A stretch of DNA of 64,000 bases from Acidobacteriota bacterium (lineage in GTDB: Bacteria > Acidobacteriota > Holophagae > Acanthopleuribacterales > Acanthopleuribacteraceae), in the NCBI GenBank assembly GCA_020637335.1, contig JACJWC010000007.1, positions 124,001 through 188,000 of the forward strand, written 5' to 3'. A model generated the notes under the pieces. That model searched no databases. It was not told where the DNA came from and saw only the letters and a program-made list of their open reading frames with translations. A program made the translations under genes and the position numbers. Each line of letters begins with the position of its first letter. Position 1 is the first letter of the stretch. Shown one piece after another: positions 17,652 to 25,772 of this stretch.

Positions 17652-18390
17652 GCGCCACTTCCCGTTTTGGCTGTTTGATAGCCATGCGTTTGAACTGGCT
17701 AAACATGACCAAAAACAAACCAAATGTACCAAAAGAAATCCATTGAATGGTGTAGTTCATGTGCCGGCTAGCTGGCACTTCCGCCTGTTCCTGAAAAAGA
17801 CCGAATCCGGGTTTTTGGTTGGTTTGCTCGATAAAAAACGGTTGGAGCGGTTCGTTGAATTGCGGCGCGATCAACTGGGTATCCAGGCGCAACCAGCGCC
17901 GTTTAAATTGACCTGCAGCGGCTGGCTTTTCAAAGTCGATAAAAAACTGGGCTTTCTGGGACGGACGTAAGAGCCCCTCCACCGTGACCACACCGGGTTC
18001 GGTTAACGCCTGCAACTTTTCACTGGTGGCCGTGTCGTATTCAACAAAACCGCGATCGACCAGAACCAAACCGAGCCCTTCCACCCGCAACGGCGTGACC
18101 AATTTAACGCCGGGCGTCTCGTGATTCGATCGGTTAATGATCATAATTTGCCGTTCCGGTTCATAAACACCCGAGGCGCGAACCCGGCCGTGCGCCTGTT
18201 CCTGCCAGGCCTGATTTTGGTTGAGGTCGAGAACTGGTCGAATGGCTTGTTCCGTCAGCATGTCAAAATAGTCAATTTTGAAGAGGTAGCGCTGGTATTG
18301 CCAATGGGCCATCCAATAACATGTCGCGGCTGCCAGTAGCCCTAAAATGGTTTTTTCCAGCGAGAAAACAAAAGTTCGGTTGCCAAACAC
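17641..18390 (-). CDS. SURF1-family cytochrome oxidase assembly protein
   Basis: 249 residues starting at GTG 18390 with GAGG seven bases upstream. It has two membrane segments near the ends (about 12-28 and 216-236) and a periplasmic domain between them, with SURF1 features: WQYQR after the first helix, VLVDRGFV, GLLRPSQK, and NYTIQWISFGTFGLF at the second helix. SURF1 helps insert heme a into subunit I. It is the first gene of a two-gene unit with SCO, transcribed away from the cox operon. Confidence 0.88.
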   Translation of the reverse strand: MFGNRTFVFSLEKTILGLLAAATCYWMAHWQYQRYLFKIDYFDMLTEQAIRPVLDLNQNQAWQEQAHGRVRASGVYEPERQIMIINRSNHETPGVKLVTPLRVEGLGLVLVDRGFVEYDTATSEKLQALTEPGVVTVEGLLRPSQKAQFFIDFEKPAAAGQFKRRWLRLDTQLIAPQFNEPLQPFFIEQTNQKPGFGLFQEQAEVPASRHMNYTIQWISFGTFGLFLVMFSQFKRMAIKQPKREVAHES

Positions 18391-18521
18391 CGCACACCTC
18401 GTAAGCGGAATCCTATCATCCTCCGGCAGGAATTCAATTGATGCACCACAAGAATTGGCCGGGCCATGCAGCTGCAGGCGATTTTCAAAGGCATTTTCAA
18501 GGGATTGCGCTAATAATTGCC

Positions 18522-18550
18522 TTGAAAAAGAAGTATCTGCCGCCTATGAT
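18522..18550 (+). promoter_or_regulatory. Promoter of the cytochrome oxidase operon
   Basis: -35 TTGAAA (18522-18527), a 17-base spacer and -10 TATGAT (18545-18550), five of six consensus bases in each box. The predicted start is near 18557, about 70 bases before the SCO ATG. The -10 is part of a small perfect palindrome CCTATGATGATAGG. The string CCTATGATGAT recurs at the -10 of the promoter at 43968-43996. Confidence 0.6.
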
Positions 18551-18628
18551 GATAGGCCGTGTGCACACGTTCCGACAGTGATCACGCATTCCCCTTTTCT
18601 TCTTACCCGATGGAGCGTTCCGCGATCA

Positions 18629-19435
18629 ATGCGAGTTCTCACAATTATTTTGTTTGTCTCCATAGGACTGTTTGCGCAGGCCGATAGGGATGCCGGAGCA
18701 CTCAAGGCTGGCGTTGGTATTGATGAACACCTGGGGTCCAATGTGACCCTGGACCTGAGCTTTTACGATGAAAATGGGCAACAAGTTCACCTTCGCGATT
18801 ATTTTGGTGCAGACAAGCCAGTGGTCATTGCACCGGTCTACTACAAATGTCCAGGTTTTTGTTCCACGATTCTGAACGGGTTAACGACTGCTCTCAACAA
18901 TGAGGAACTCAAGCTCGGCGAAGATTTCACTGTCTTGGCTATCAGTTTCAATCCGGACGAGAATCACGAACTGGCTCTTGAAAAAGCTAAAAATTATTAC
19001 GCCATGCTAGAAGGTCAGGTTGGTCCTGGCAATTGGCATTTTTTAACCGGCAACCCAAGCCAAATTCAGACGGTCATGCAGGAACTCGGCTTCCGCTACA
19101 AACGGATCGGCAATGAATTTTCCCATGCTTCCATGTTGGCGATTCTGTCGCCAACGGGAGCCATTTCACGCTACTTGTATGGGGTAACTTTCCCCAAACG
19201 CGATTTTCATTTGGGATTGGTCGAGGCTTCCGAGGGTAAAATCGGAACCACTATCGATCAATTCTTGGTCTACTGCTATCGTTTCAACCAAGAAACGGGC
19301 ACCTACACAGTCGTCGCCATGAGGGTATTACGCATTGGGGGGATACTCACCCTGCTCGTAATGGGGACGTTTGGGTACTTCCTTTGGAAAAAGGACCCAT
19401 CGAACAAACGGAGGATTCGAGAGAATGCCAATTGA
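18629..19435 (+). CDS. SCO1/SenC-family protein with C-terminal membrane anchor
   Basis: About 268 residues from ATG 18629. Signal peptide MRVLTIILFVSIGLFAQA, a thioredoxin-fold domain with CxxxC (YYKCPGFCSTI) and a downstream His (EFSHASMLAILSPTG), then a C-terminal membrane helix (GILTLLVMGTFGYFLW). It is the first gene of the cox operon and overlaps coxB by 11 bases. Proteins of this type insert copper into CuA or buffer thiol redox state. The reading frame stays open far upstream, but the signal peptide and a GGAG site fix the start. Confidence 0.88.
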   Translation: MRVLTIILFVSIGLFAQADRDAGALKAGVGIDEHLGSNVTLDLSFYDENGQQVHLRDYFGADKPVVIAPVYYKCPGFCSTILNGLTTALNNEELKLGEDFTVLAISFNPDENHELALEKAKNYYAMLEGQVGPGNWHFLTGNPSQIQTVMQELGFRYKRIGNEFSHASMLAILSPTGAISRYLYGVTFPKRDFHLGLVEASEGKIGTTIDQFLVYCYRFNQETGTYTVVAMRVLRIGGILTLLVMGTFGYFLWKKDPSNKRRIRENAN

Positions 19436-20357
19436 TGTTTCAGGAATATCAGAAATAGGCACCCGAGTCGATCAGGTCCAAATGGCCCTGATCTGGCTGA
19501 TGGCTTTTTGCTTTATCGCCTGCAATGCAGTCTTGATTTATTTCATGCTGCGTTACCGGCGCAAATCAGCAAATCAACCCACTGCCGATTTACGCGGAAG
19601 CCACTTTATTGAAACGGTTTGGACCTTGATCCCAACCATCGTCGTCATCATCATTTTCTTTTACGGGATCAACGTTTGGTCCGACATGCGGACGCCCCCT
19701 GAAGATTCTTATCAAATCAATGTCAAGGCGCGCCAGTGGTCCTGGAGTTTCGAATATCCGGACGGTCGGGTTGAAGCAACGGAAATGGTGGTGCCCGTAG
19801 ACACACCCATCAAATTGAACATGGTATCTGAAGATGTGTTGCACAGCTTCTTCCTGCCCCATTTCCGGGTCAAGGAAGATGTCGTCCCTTCTCAATATAC
19901 CTACCTCTGGTTTGAAGCCAAAAAGACCGGTGACTACCATATCTTCTGTACCGAATATTGCGGTAAAGACCACAGTGCCATGTTGGGCAACCTGAAGGTT
20001 GTTGATGAAGAAGCATGGCAGCGCTGGTTACGCAATGAGCCGGAACCGGGCCAAGCCCCGCTCTCACCGGAACAACGCGGCGAGAAGTTGTGGGAAAAGT
20101 GGGGCTGCAAAGGCTGTCACTCTACCGATGGCTCTGTGGTTCTCGGCCCGAGCTTTAAAGGTATTTACGGTAAAGAAGAACATTTCGAATCGGGTGAGAG
20201 TCTGGTCATCGACGACAATTACATCCGCGAAAGTATCTATTCGCCGCAAGCCAAGATCGTCAAAGGTTTCACCAACCAACTGATGCCTTCTTTCCAAGGC
20301 CAACTGAAGGAAGACGACATTTCCGATGTCATCGCCTTCATTAAAAGTTTGCAATAA
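19425..20357 (+). CDS. coxB: Cytochrome c oxidase subunit II with fused cytochrome c domain (caa3 type)
   Basis: About 310 residues from ATG 19425 (GGAGG 10 bases upstream). Two N-terminal membrane helices (about 18-40 and 58-80) precede a cupredoxin domain with the CuA ligands: His near VLHSFFLPHF, Cys175, Cys179, His183 and Met186 in CTEYCGKDHSAM. A cytochrome c domain follows with CKGCH at Cys228, Cys231 and His232, and a distal Met (QLMPSFQG). This is the caa3 layout, in which electrons enter through the tethered heme c. No lipobox is seen at the N terminus. Confidence 0.95.
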   Translation: MPIDVSGISEIGTRVDQVQMALIWLMAFCFIACNAVLIYFMLRYRRKSANQPTADLRGSHFIETVWTLIPTIVVIIIFFYGINVWSDMRTPPEDSYQINVKARQWSWSFEYPDGRVEATEMVVPVDTPIKLNMVSEDVLHSFFLPHFRVKEDVVPSQYTYLWFEAKKTGDYHIFCTEYCGKDHSAMLGNLKVVDEEAWQRWLRNEPEPGQAPLSPEQRGEKLWEKWGCKGCHSTDGSVVLGPSFKGIYGKEEHFESGESLVIDDNYIRESIYSPQAKIVKGFTNQLMPSFQGQLKEDDISDVIAFIKSLQ

Positions 20358-20370
20358 GGAGCCCTGAACC

Positions 20371-21981
20371 ATGTCTCACGCACATGCCGACGAGCATTAT
20401 CTTCAAGCCAAAGGTTTTTACAATTGGTTTTTCTCGGTCGACCACAAGCGCATCGGGCTCATGTACCTGTTGGCCATTCTGTTCTTCTTTTTGGTGGCTG
20501 GTTTTTCGGCCATCTTGGTCCGAACCGAGCTGTTGTTCCCCGGCCATACCATTGTAGATGCCCGCGGTTATAACGTTCTCTTCACCTTACACGGCGCCAT
20601 TATGGTGTTCCTGTTCATCGTACCCGGCATTCCGGCAACCTTAGGCAATTTCCTGCTACCGCTCATGATCGGTGCCAAGGACGTTGCGTTCCCGCGCCTC
20701 AACCTGCTCAGCTTCTGGATCTACCTGTTGGGTGTGGTGTGTGTCTTGTACGCCTTAGTCGGTACACCCTGGAAAGACTGGCTGGATACCGGCTGGACTC
20801 TATACGCCCCCTACTCGGTACAATCGTCGACTGGGGTTATTCCGATCACCTTGGGTGTTTTCATCCTCGGCTTTTCCTCGATTTTGACCGGTTTAAACTT
20901 TACAGTTACCATCCATCGCCTGCGTGCACCTGGCATGACCTGGCACCGCCTGCCGCTCTTCTGCTGGGCCATTTATTCCGCCTCCCTGATCCAGATTCTG
21001 GCGACGCCGGTTGTCGGTATCACCTTGCTCTTGCTGATCATGGAACGCATTTTTGGCATCGGTTTCTTCACCCCGGCTTTGGGTGGTGACCCGATCCTGT
21101 TCGAGAACATGTTCTGGTTCTATTCCCACCCGGTTGTGTACATCATGATCCTGCCGGCCATGGGTGTCGTCGCTGAAATCCTGCCGGTCTTCTCAAAGAA
21201 ACCGATCTTTGGTTATCGCGCCATTGCCTATTCGTCCCTGGCGATTGCCCTGGTCAGCTTCTTCGTGTGGGGTCACCACTTGTTTGTGTCCGGTATGAGC
21301 TATTGGTCGCGTTGGGTCTTCTCCCTGTTGACCTTTGCGGTCGCCATCCCCACAGCCATCAAGGTGTTCAACTGGATCTCGACCCTGTACAAGGGTTCGA
21401 TTCGTTTGGACTCGCCCATGCTGTACGCTTGCGCTTTCATTTTCTTGTTCACCATTGCCGGATTGACCGGGATTCCCCTGGCAACCTTGGCAACTGATGT
21501 TCACCTGCACGACTCTTATTTCGTTGTGGCCCACTTCCACTACACCATGCAAGGTGGAACCGTGATTGGCCTTTTAGCGGGTTTACATTTCTGGTACCCC
21601 AAGATTTTCGGCAAAATGTACAACGAACTGGCTTCAAAAGTCGGGTTCTGGATGCTGTTTATCGGTTTCAACATGACCTTTATGCCGCAGTTCCTGCTCG
21701 GCTATTTCGGAATGCCGCGTCGCTATTACGATTATCTGCAGGAGTATGCCGATTTGCACTTCATGAGTTCGATTGGCGCCTACCTGAATGGTTTGGCTTA
21801 CCTATTTATCTTTGGCAACCTGATCTACGGGTTGTTTAAAGGTAAAGCCGCAGCCAAGAATCCGTATGAATCTCTCTCACTTGAGTGGACGGTTCCTTCT
21901 CCGCCCCCGCTCACTAACTTTGACGAAGTACCGACGGTCGAAGACTGGACCTACGGTTACGCGTCTGAACAAAACGCATAA
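20371..21981 (+). CDS. coxA: Cytochrome c oxidase subunit I, A2-type
   Basis: 536 residues with about 12 membrane helices. Ligand motifs: TLHGAIMVF (low-spin heme His), HPVVY with the CuB His253 and Tyr257, GHHLFVSGM (CuB His pair), and VAHFHYTMQGG (hemes a3 and a). At the place where A1-type oxidases have Glu in HPEVY there is YSHPVV (Tyr251, Ser252), the YSHP signature of A2-type oxidases such as Thermus caa3. It reduces oxygen to water and pumps protons. A GGAG site precedes the ATG. Confidence 0.96.
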   Translation: MSHAHADEHYLQAKGFYNWFFSVDHKRIGLMYLLAILFFFLVAGFSAILVRTELLFPGHTIVDARGYNVLFTLHGAIMVFLFIVPGIPATLGNFLLPLMIGAKDVAFPRLNLLSFWIYLLGVVCVLYALVGTPWKDWLDTGWTLYAPYSVQSSTGVIPITLGVFILGFSSILTGLNFTVTIHRLRAPGMTWHRLPLFCWAIYSASLIQILATPVVGITLLLLIMERIFGIGFFTPALGGDPILFENMFWFYSHPVVYIMILPAMGVVAEILPVFSKKPIFGYRAIAYSSLAIALVSFFVWGHHLFVSGMSYWSRWVFSLLTFAVAIPTAIKVFNWISTLYKGSIRLDSPMLYACAFIFLFTIAGLTGIPLATLATDVHLHDSYFVVAHFHYTMQGGTVIGLLAGLHFWYPKIFGKMYNELASKVGFWMLFIGFNMTFMPQFLLGYFGMPRRYYDYLQEYADLHFMSSIGAYLNGLAYLFIFGNLIYGLFKGKAAAKNPYESLSLEWTVPSPPPLTNFDEVPTVEDWTYGYASEQNA

Positions 21982-21995
21982 AGAGGTAAGCAAGC

Positions 21996-22604
21996 ATGAG
22001 TGCACCCGGAACTTTTTTCCATGCCCACGAGGAAGATCCCGTAGAAGCCTATCAAAACTTCAAGTTCGGGATGTGGATGTTCCTCGCCACGGAAGTCCTA
22101 CTCTTTGGCGGGTTGTTCGCCGCATACTTCATCTTCAAGTACCGCTACCACGAGCTGTTTGTTAAAGGCTCCAGCCACCTGGATTGGCGTATGGGCTCGC
22201 TAAACACGCTTGTTCTGTTAATCAGTTCCTACACCATGGCGATGGCGGTTGATGCTGCTCAGCGCAGTGAAAACCAGAAACTGATTCGCAACCTGCTGTT
22301 GACCCTGCTCTTTGCCGCGACCTTCTTGGTCGTAAAAGGCTTCGAGTGGATCCCCAAATTCAATCATGGCATTTACCCCGGAACGGACATCTACTTCTCG
22401 ATTTACTTTCTGACCACTGGCCTGCACTTGCTGCACGTTCTGATCGGAATGTTTTTTATCGGTTTGTTGGCGGTCCGTGCAAACAAGGGGCGATACAACA
22501 GTGAAAACTTTGGTGGGGTCGAAGTCGGCGGCCTGTATTGGCACTTAGTCGACATCATCTGGATCTTCCTGTTCCCCCTGCTCTACCTTGTTGGGAGTGT
22601 GTGA
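21996..22604 (+). CDS. coxC: Cytochrome c oxidase subunit III
   Basis: 202 residues, about five membrane helices, shorter than the seven-helix mitochondrial form and typical of caa3 oxidases. Recognisable segments are KFGMWMFLATEVLLFGGLF, GLHLLHVLIGM and GLYWHLVDIIWIFLFPLLYL, the last two being strongly conserved subunit III motifs. It follows coxA by 14 bases and precedes coxD by one base, in one operon. Confidence 0.94.
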   Translation: MSAPGTFFHAHEEDPVEAYQNFKFGMWMFLATEVLLFGGLFAAYFIFKYRYHELFVKGSSHLDWRMGSLNTLVLLISSYTMAMAVDAAQRSENQKLIRNLLLTLLFAATFLVVKGFEWIPKFNHGIYPGTDIYFSIYFLTTGLHLLHVLIGMFFIGLLAVRANKGRYNSENFGGVEVGGLYWHLVDIIWIFLFPLLYLVGSV

Positions 22605-22605
22605 G

Positions 22606-23382
22606 ATGTCTGAACACAAAATGGGCCACTTGCAGGAGCCCTCAACTTACCTGCGCATATTAATCTATCTTTTCGTTTTGACCATCGTTACGGTGGCTGC
22701 TTCCAAGGTCCATTTCGGTTGGGAATTCCTGAACGTGATTGTGGCTTTGGTGATTGCGGCCTTCAAGGCCAGCTTGGTCATCCGCTTCTTTATGCACGGC
22801 AAGTACGAGAACGGCGAAACCTGGGCGTTTATCGTTTATCCCATCGTCTTGCTGGTCACCTTGGTCGGGTTCCTCTTCCTGGATTATGGATTTCGACCCA
22901 AGGATAAATACGTGGTAACCCCGGTCGCCTTCGACGATCAGGCTCATGGCGAGCACGGCAGCAGCCACAACAGCACGGAAACGCACGGCGAACCGACCAA
23001 TGACCATGCTGCAGCCGAAACGCCGGCAGAAACCCATGGCGATTCCAGCGACGTTGCCAACGCTGAACCCGCAGGCGAATCTCATGCAGAAGCACCGGCG
23101 GAAGCAGCAGCGAATGCCCTGCCCGGCGATGCAGCCAAAGGCTTGGAAAAAGCGAAAATCCTGTGCATTGCCTGCCATAAGGTGGACGGTGCCGGCAATG
23201 AACTGCCCGGTGCGCCGCCCTTTGCGGAAACCATGGCTAACCCGGAAAAAACGCCGGAATATCTGCGCAAATGGTTGAAGAATCCAGCCGAAGTTAAACC
23301 GGGCACCATTATGCCCAACTTGGGTTTGAGTGATAGCGATATCGAGAACCTGATTGCCTACCTGGCCACCATCAAAAACTAA
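22606..23382 (+). CDS. Cytochrome oxidase subunit IV fused to a cytochrome c domain
   Basis: About 258 residues from ATG 22606. The N-terminal ~100 residues are the prokaryotic subunit IV (three membrane helices, with AAFKASLVIRFFMHGKYE typical). A linker of ~65 residues rich in His, Ala, Glu and Thr follows, then a class I cytochrome c domain with CIACH at Cys187, Cys190 and His191 and a distal Met (TIMPNLGLSD). Subunit IV normally ends after the third helix, so the heme domain is an unusual fusion. A strong terminator follows, making this the last cox gene. Confidence 0.9.
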   Translation: MSEHKMGHLQEPSTYLRILIYLFVLTIVTVAASKVHFGWEFLNVIVALVIAAFKASLVIRFFMHGKYENGETWAFIVYPIVLLVTLVGFLFLDYGFRPKDKYVVTPVAFDDQAHGEHGSSHNSTETHGEPTNDHAAAETPAETHGDSSDVANAEPAGESHAEAPAEAAANALPGDAAKGLEKAKILCIACHKVDGAGNELPGAPPFAETMANPEKTPEYLRKWLKNPAEVKPGTIMPNLGLSDSDIENLIAYLATIKN

Positions 23383-23400
23383 TCAACTAGGATTCAATTG

Positions 23401-23435
23401 AAAAAAGCGCCACGCTCATGTGGCGCTTTTTTTTT
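23401..23435 (+). terminator. Rho-independent terminator of the cox operon
   Basis: A perfect GCGCCAC/GTGGCGC stem with a six-base loop is followed by nine T residues and preceded by six A residues, so it can act on both strands. It ends 20-50 bases after the coxD stop. Confidence 0.9.
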
Positions 23436-23633
23436 GCCCAAATATATTAGACGCCTCAAAAAAGGACTCCGTTAGTTGATTCGCGGGCTTTTTACAATCG
23501 GGAAGCAACACACACTTCCTTTTTGGCGTAGACCGGAAGTAGGAAACAACGGCCAATGCCATGGATAGGAGATTCTCAGGGCCCAGAGAGAATCGCCGCC
23601 TTTGTTTTCCCCAAAATAGTCTCGGAGGACGAC

Positions 23634-24086
23634 ATGAAAAAATACTTAGCGGCCTGCTTCCTTTTGTTGGGTTCCACCCTGGTCTTCGCTGGGGGCGACC
23701 GTTGTAACGCAAGCGCCCAAGAGTGTCTGGACGGCATGATTGAGAAATTTGCCCACAAAGGCTGGATGGGCGTTGAAATTAACAAAAATGAACAGGACCA
23801 AAAAGTGATCAACAAGGTCATCGCGGGAAGTCCGGCCGAAAAAGCTGGGATCCAGGTGGGTGACGTTCTTGTCGCCTTAAATGGCCACAACCTCGGTGAA
23901 AAATCCGAAGCGCTTGAGAACCTATACGCAGAAATGAAACCGGGTGCTGTATTCACTTACACTCTGGCCAATGCCGGCAAGCAACGCCAAGTCAAGGTCA
24001 CCCTGGCTCCCATTCCGGACGAGGTCAAAGCACAATGGGTGGGTCACCACATGATGGCTCAACACCACCAAAACGCCGTTAATTAA
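23634..24086 (+). CDS. Secreted PDZ-domain protein
   Basis: About 150 residues from ATG 23634 with GGAGG upstream. Signal peptide MKKYLAACFLLLGSTLVFAG, then a single PDZ domain: KGWMGVEIN at the binding-loop position, VIAGSPAEKAGIQVGDVLVA, and VKVTLAPIP at the end. No protease domain is attached, so it probably binds C termini of exported proteins or acts as an adaptor. The C-terminal tail is rich in His and Met (HHMMAQHHQ), which could bind copper or other metals, fitting its place between the oxidase operon and heme O synthase; this is inference. Confidence 0.8.
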   Translation: MKKYLAACFLLLGSTLVFAGGDRCNASAQECLDGMIEKFAHKGWMGVEINKNEQDQKVINKVIAGSPAEKAGIQVGDVLVALNGHNLGEKSEALENLYAEMKPGAVFTYTLANAGKQRQVKVTLAPIPDEVKAQWVGHHMMAQHHQNAVN

Positions 24087-24095
24087 CCAAACCAT

Positions 24096-24116
24096 GGAGG
24101 AGGATTTTCCTCCTCC
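24096..24116. terminator. Hairpin between convergent genes
   Basis: A perfect nine-base stem GGAGGAGGA / TCCTCCTCC with a three-base loop lies between the PDZ gene and the convergent farnesyltransferase gene, which ends at 24120. No T tract follows, so intrinsic termination is only possible. Confidence 0.45.
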
Positions 24117-24119
24117 GAT

Positions 24120-24995
24120 TCAGATGCCCGGTTTATCCAGGACCATGACCAGTAAGAGCAAAGGTAAGTAAACGCTGAGAGCGATAAAAAAGGCCCGTGC
24201 ACGCCCTTCACTTGGCCGAAACGCATAACGAATCCCTAACACCAGTAAACTGAAACCCGTCGCTAGCGCATATGTCCCATAATAAAATCCCGCCATATCG
24301 GTCAGGCTCGGCATCACACTGAGCGGGATTAAGATGATTAAATTCAGTAAAATCTGCCGGGTCCCCACAAAGTCATTGGCAACGACGGGTAACTGTTTCA
24401 TCCCGGCCCGGGCATAATCCTCGCGATAGCGAATTGCGATGATCAAGGCATGTGGAATTTGCCAAATGAACAGAATGCCAAACAGGATCCAGGCCCCAAG
24501 CTCCATTTGATCGCGCGATGCGACCCAGCCCATAACCGGCAAAACCGCTCCGGGAATGGCGCCGACAAAGCTGCTTAAACTGGTCTTATACTTAAGAGGC
24601 GTATACCAAGCCAGGTAAGAAACGCCGCACAAAACGGTGACCAACGAGCTGTAGGGATTCACCCACAACCATAAATAAGCGTAACCCGCACCCATCAGTA
24701 ACCAGCCAAACAAAAAGGCGCTCAGCGCCGAAACGCGTCCAGACGGCAACGGACGCTGGCGGGTCCGTTCCATCAAGGCATCCTTATGGCGTTCAAAATA
24801 TTGATTCAAGGCCAACGATCCGGCACCTGCCAAGCCCACCCCAAAGCCCAACATGGTCATGCGCAACCAGCGAACCTGATCTGGTTCCGCAAGGATAAAG
24901 CCCAAACAGGACGTAAAAATGATGACCACCAACGCACGTGGTTTGGTCAATTCCCAAAGTCCACTCGCCTTGCCAAGCCAACCTGCCAACCTCAA
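24120..24995 (-). CDS. ctaB: Protoheme IX farnesyltransferase (heme O synthase)
   Basis: 291 residues, UbiA-superfamily membrane prenyltransferase with about nine helices. The first Asp-rich site is in NQYFERHKDALMERTRQRPL. The loop YTPLKYKTSLSSFVGAIPGA and the second site IWQIPHALIIAIRYREDYAR are characteristic of CtaB/CyoE. It farnesylates heme b to heme O, the precursor of heme a, and so serves the neighbouring caa3 oxidase. No ctaA (heme A synthase) is in the window. Confidence 0.93.
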   Translation of the reverse strand: MRLAGWLGKASGLWELTKPRALVVIIFTSCLGFILAEPDQVRWLRMTMLGFGVGLAGAGSLALNQYFERHKDALMERTRQRPLPSGRVSALSAFLFGWLLMGAGYAYLWLWVNPYSSLVTVLCGVSYLAWYTPLKYKTSLSSFVGAIPGAVLPVMGWVASRDQMELGAWILFGILFIWQIPHALIIAIRYREDYARAGMKQLPVVANDFVGTRQILLNLIILIPLSVMPSLTDMAGFYYGTYALATGFSLLVLGIRYAFRPSEGRARAFFIALSVYLPLLLLVMVLDKPGI

Positions 24996-25044
24996 AGCGA
25001 CCTCCGCTGCCGATTATAGCCTTACTGGAAAAGGCCTCAAAAGC

Positions 25045-25073
25045 TTGGGTTTAGGCAAAGCTTGGAGTATGAT
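25045..25073 (+). promoter_or_regulatory. Possible promoter for the acyltransferase pair
   Basis: -35 TTGGGT, a 17-base spacer and -10 TATGAT lie 16 bases before the ATG at 25089. The leader would be only about ten bases, so translation may begin on a nearly leaderless message. Confidence 0.4.
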
Positions 25074-25088
25074 GCCGGTCGGTGCGAC

Positions 25089-25772
25089 ATGTCAGCAGAA
25101 ATTGAAGTTCAACCTATTCCCAAATCCATCCAATTGGCGGGCTACCTGCTCGGCTTGCTCATGCGTTTTCTGTTCTGGTCTGCGCGCAAGGAAACGATTG
25201 GTTTAGAAGCGATTCGTCCCTTTTTCGAAGAGGGGCAGCCAATTATTGTTGCCGCTTGGCACAATCGCAATCTTTTGGCACCACCCGCCTATCGCGCTGC
25301 CAGCAAAGCTTACGGACGAAAAATCTGTGTAATTGCTTCGCAGAGCAAAGATGGTGAATTGGCCGCTTGCGCCTTGAAAATGGTGGGCATCGATTCGGCA
25401 CGGGGATCCAGTAGTCGCGGAGGCTCACAGGCCCTGCGCATGATGGTACGGCTCTTACAAAAAGGTATTTACCTCGGCATTACGCCAGACGGACCGCGCG
25501 GCCCCTGTTACCATGTAGAACCCGGTGTTATCGCTTTGGCTAAGTTAGGCCAGGCACCCATCGTACCGCTGTCGATTGATGCCAAACCCAAAAAACGCCT
25601 GGGTTCCTGGGACCGTTTATTTGTGCCTCTACCCTTCTCGAAAATGCGGATTGTGTGGGGTGAACCAATTTGGGTCGACAAAAATGTAAGCACCGAACAA
25701 ATGGAAGGTTTAGCCTTAAAAGTACAAGAGGCCTTACAAACCATTGGCCAACGAGCGGAAATCCATGACTGA
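25089..25772 (+). CDS. DUF374 lysophospholipid acyltransferase-family protein
   Basis: About 227 residues from ATG 25089. The acyltransferase core has IVAAWHNRNLLAP (catalytic His region), SRGGSQALRMMVRLL, ITPDGPRGPCYHVEPGVI and APIVPLSIDA, which is the DUF374 pattern. It has one hydrophobic segment near the N terminus and probably sits on the inner membrane. It overlaps the following LpxL-type gene by 8 bases (ATGACTGA), so both likely act in lipid A or outer-membrane lipid assembly. Confidence 0.85.
   Translation: MSAEIEVQPIPKSIQLAGYLLGLLMRFLFWSARKETIGLEAIRPFFEEGQPIIVAAWHNRNLLAPPAYRAASKAYGRKICVIASQSKDGELAACALKMVGIDSARGSSSRGGSQALRMMVRLLQKGIYLGITPDGPRGPCYHVEPGVIALAKLGQAPIVPLSIDAKPKKRLGSWDRLFVPLPFSKMRIVWGEPIWVDKNVSTEQMEGLALKVQEALQTIGQRAEIHD

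Noticed and set aside
22606..23382. CoxD and cytochrome c as two separate genes
   Set aside because: The frame is continuous through a plausible His/Ala/Glu linker with no stop or internal ribosome site, so I call a fusion.
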